Notes under the pieces: generated by a model
What the model was told of the DNA's origin: nothing
The model's input: the letters and a program-made list of their open reading frames with translations, nothing else
The model's database searches: none
In this document: in pieces, positions 62,691-64,000 of the stretch
Numbering within the stretch: the first letter of the stretch is position 1
How the letters are laid out: each line of letters opens with the position of its first letter
Source of the DNA: Solirubrobacterales bacterium
GTDB taxonomy: Bacteria; Actinomycetota; Thermoleophilia; Solirubrobacterales; JACPNS01
Assembly (NCBI GenBank): GCA_016185345.1
Contig: JACPNS010000003.1
Location: 248,001-312,000, forward strand
DNA: 64,000 nt
Direction of reading: 5' to 3'
Translations under genes and position numbers: made by a program

Positions 62691-64000
62691 CTAGACGCCG
62701 CGGCGCGCGAGGACGTGGCGCACGGTGCGGAGCATGATTTTCGCATCCGACCACCACGACCAGTTGGCCACGTAGAGGTAGTCCGTGCGCATCATTTCAT
62801 CCAGCGGCATGCTGACCGGGCCGTGAAGCTGCCAGGCGCCTGTGATGCCGGGTGTGATGCTGCTGCGACGGCGATACCAACCAGTCACCGCGACGTCTTC
62901 GCGTGGAACCAGCGGTCGCGGCCCCACCAGCGACATGTCGCCGCGCAGAACATTGAAGAGCTGCGGGAGTTCATCGGTCGATGTGGCGCGCAGGAGCTTT
63001 CCGACGCGCGTGATGCGCGGATCGTCCTCGATCTTGAACAGGCCATCGGTTTCGTTGAGGTGCGCGAGCTCGGACTTCTCACTGTCTGCGCCCTCGCGCA
63101 TCGTGCGGAACTTGAAGATCGCAAAGTCCTCGCCAAGTCGCCCGATTCGAATCTGGCGGAAGAAGACGGGTCCGCGGGAGTCGAGCGTGATCGCGATTGC
63201 CGCCAGCACCATGACCGGTGAGGCGAGCAGCAGCAGTAGCGAGGCGCCGACGACGTCGGTTGCGCGCTTGAGCACCGTCGAAGAGGCCGTCATGCGGTAG
63301 TCACGCACGCCCAGCAGTTGCTCTCCGCCGACGTCGTCGCTCTCGACGGCAAAGCCGATCGCGTCGAACAGTCGCGGCAGCAAGCTGATCTTCACGCCGA
63401 GGCTCTTGACGCCCCTCACGACTTCGCTGACTTCATCGGGGTTGCGGTTGCCCGGCACCACGACGATGCGGTCGATCTCGTAGAACGACAAGAGCACGGG
63501 GAGGTCATCGATCTCTCCGAGCACCTTGGCTTGACCGACCGTGAGGTCGGTCGTCGTGATTGGAACACGGCCGACGATTTCGGCCCGGATCTGAGGCGAG
63601 AGCACGATCTTGCGCGTCAGGTGGTCGCAGTCCACGCTGCTTCCGACCACGAGCAGGCGTTCGGTCGGCGAAACGAGGCGCGCCGCGAACCGCGCGATCA
63701 CGCGGCCGACGATCAAGAAGACGGTCATCACCGCGATCAAGAAGACAAGCTGCTTGGTCCCCAGGCCAGGGCTGCCGATCACCGCAAGGTCACGCGCAAA
63801 GAACGCGATCACCGTCGTCATCATCGCCAGCGTGAAGATCTTCGGAACTTCTTCGATCGTCGTGTGATTGAGCACGTGTGCGTCGCGGTCGTAGAGACCG
63901 GCGAGTTTTCCAATCGGCACGACGAACAGCACCGCGACAAACATCGCCCAGTAGACCTGGGAAGTGTGCGTGAACGTCGCTGTGGCGACGAGCGCCAGTA
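62691..64000 (-). CDS. polyprenyl glycosylphosphotransferase (exopolysaccharide initiation), 5' end beyond window
   Basis: Transfers a sugar-1-phosphate from a UDP-sugar to undecaprenyl phosphate, the first step of the glycan. The visible 436 residues contain membrane helices, a Rossmann-like domain (about 110-220, LLVVGSSVDCDHLTRKI), another helix, and the catalytic BacSugarTrans domain with FFRQIRIGRLGEDFAIFKFR, DELPQLFNVLRGDMSLVGPR and PGITGAWQ. The frame is open to the window edge, and an internal ATG at 63944 lies within the membrane region, so the true start is upstream. Belongs to the WbaP/CpsE-type family. Confidence 0.92.
   Translation of the reverse strand, partial: LALVATATFTHTSQVYWAMFVAVLFVVPIGKLAGLYDRDAHVLNHTTIEEVPKIFTLAMMTTVIAFFARDLAVIGSPGLGTKQLVFLIAVMTVFLIVGRVIARFAARLVSPTERLLVVGSSVDCDHLTRKIVLSPQIRAEIVGRVPITTTDLTVGQAKVLGEIDDLPVLLSFYEIDRIVVVPGNRNPDEVSEVVRGVKSLGVKISLLPRLFDAIGFAVESDDVGGEQLLGVRDYRMTASSTVLKRATDVVGASLLLLLASPVMVLAAIAITLDSRGPVFFRQIRIGRLGEDFAIFKFRTMREGADSEKSELAHLNETDGLFKIEDDPRITRVGKLLRATSTDELPQLFNVLRGDMSLVGPRPLVPREDVAVTGWYRRRSSITPGITGAWQLHGPVSMPLDEMMRTDYLYVANWSWWSDAKIMLRTVRHVLARRGV

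Overview
The window is GC-rich, densely packed chromosomal DNA with features of a deep-branching high-GC actinobacterium, most likely class Thermoleophilia (Solirubrobacterales-like). This placement is an inference. It rests on the secreted protein family with an N-terminal SYANIIATMALFIALGG anchor, a prfB without the programmed frameshift, ClpC together with FtsH, a deazaflavin-type nitroreductase, several ECF/anti-sigma-like and S8 protease surface genes, and a B. subtilis/actinobacterial type SOS box. No rRNA, tRNA, IS element, phage or CRISPR array was found.

Layout. 1-1298: a VapBC-like toxin-antitoxin pair (toxin cut by the window edge) with a double operator, then a protein resembling an exonuclease that has lost its catalytic residues. 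1349-7957: housekeeping genes prfB, nadC and nadA, a PAS-GGDEF diguanylate cyclase, and a MerR regulator coupled to S-adenosylhomocysteine hydrolase. 8007-12670: secreted trypsin, DnaQ-type exonuclease, anchored repeat protein, SDR and CBS-domain protein. 13022-20671 (minus): a surface island in which an ECF sigma factor with its own zinc-finger anti-sigma motif and membrane helix overlaps a 1016-aa secreted Ig-like protein, followed by a 1064-aa S8 protease. 20908-21424: a decayed hipBA module. 21455-27229: nucleoside phosphorylase, histone-H1-like protein, MerR-adenylyl cyclase fusion, a secreted protein and a second subtilase.

27340-45041 is a core block: tilS-hpt-ftsH, cydAB plus a small membrane gene, the folate genes folP, folB and folK, coaX, dus, greA, lysS and clpC, with short convergent genes between them.

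45110-64000 is an exopolysaccharide/glycan locus interrupted by the SOS-controlled radA. It has an initiating polyprenyl phosphate sugar transferase, a secreted glycoside hydrolase-like protein, a BY-type tyrosine kinase divergent from its probable PHP-family phosphatase, a GT4, a tandem double GT2, two paralogous flippases, two further GT2 enzymes, a polysaccharide deacetylase and a large polytopic membrane protein. Together these could start, extend, flip, trim and regulate the length of a surface glycan.

Start codons were moved from the longest frame where a ribosome binding site, overlap or family boundary supported it. All functional calls rest on motif recognition by eye; no database search was run.
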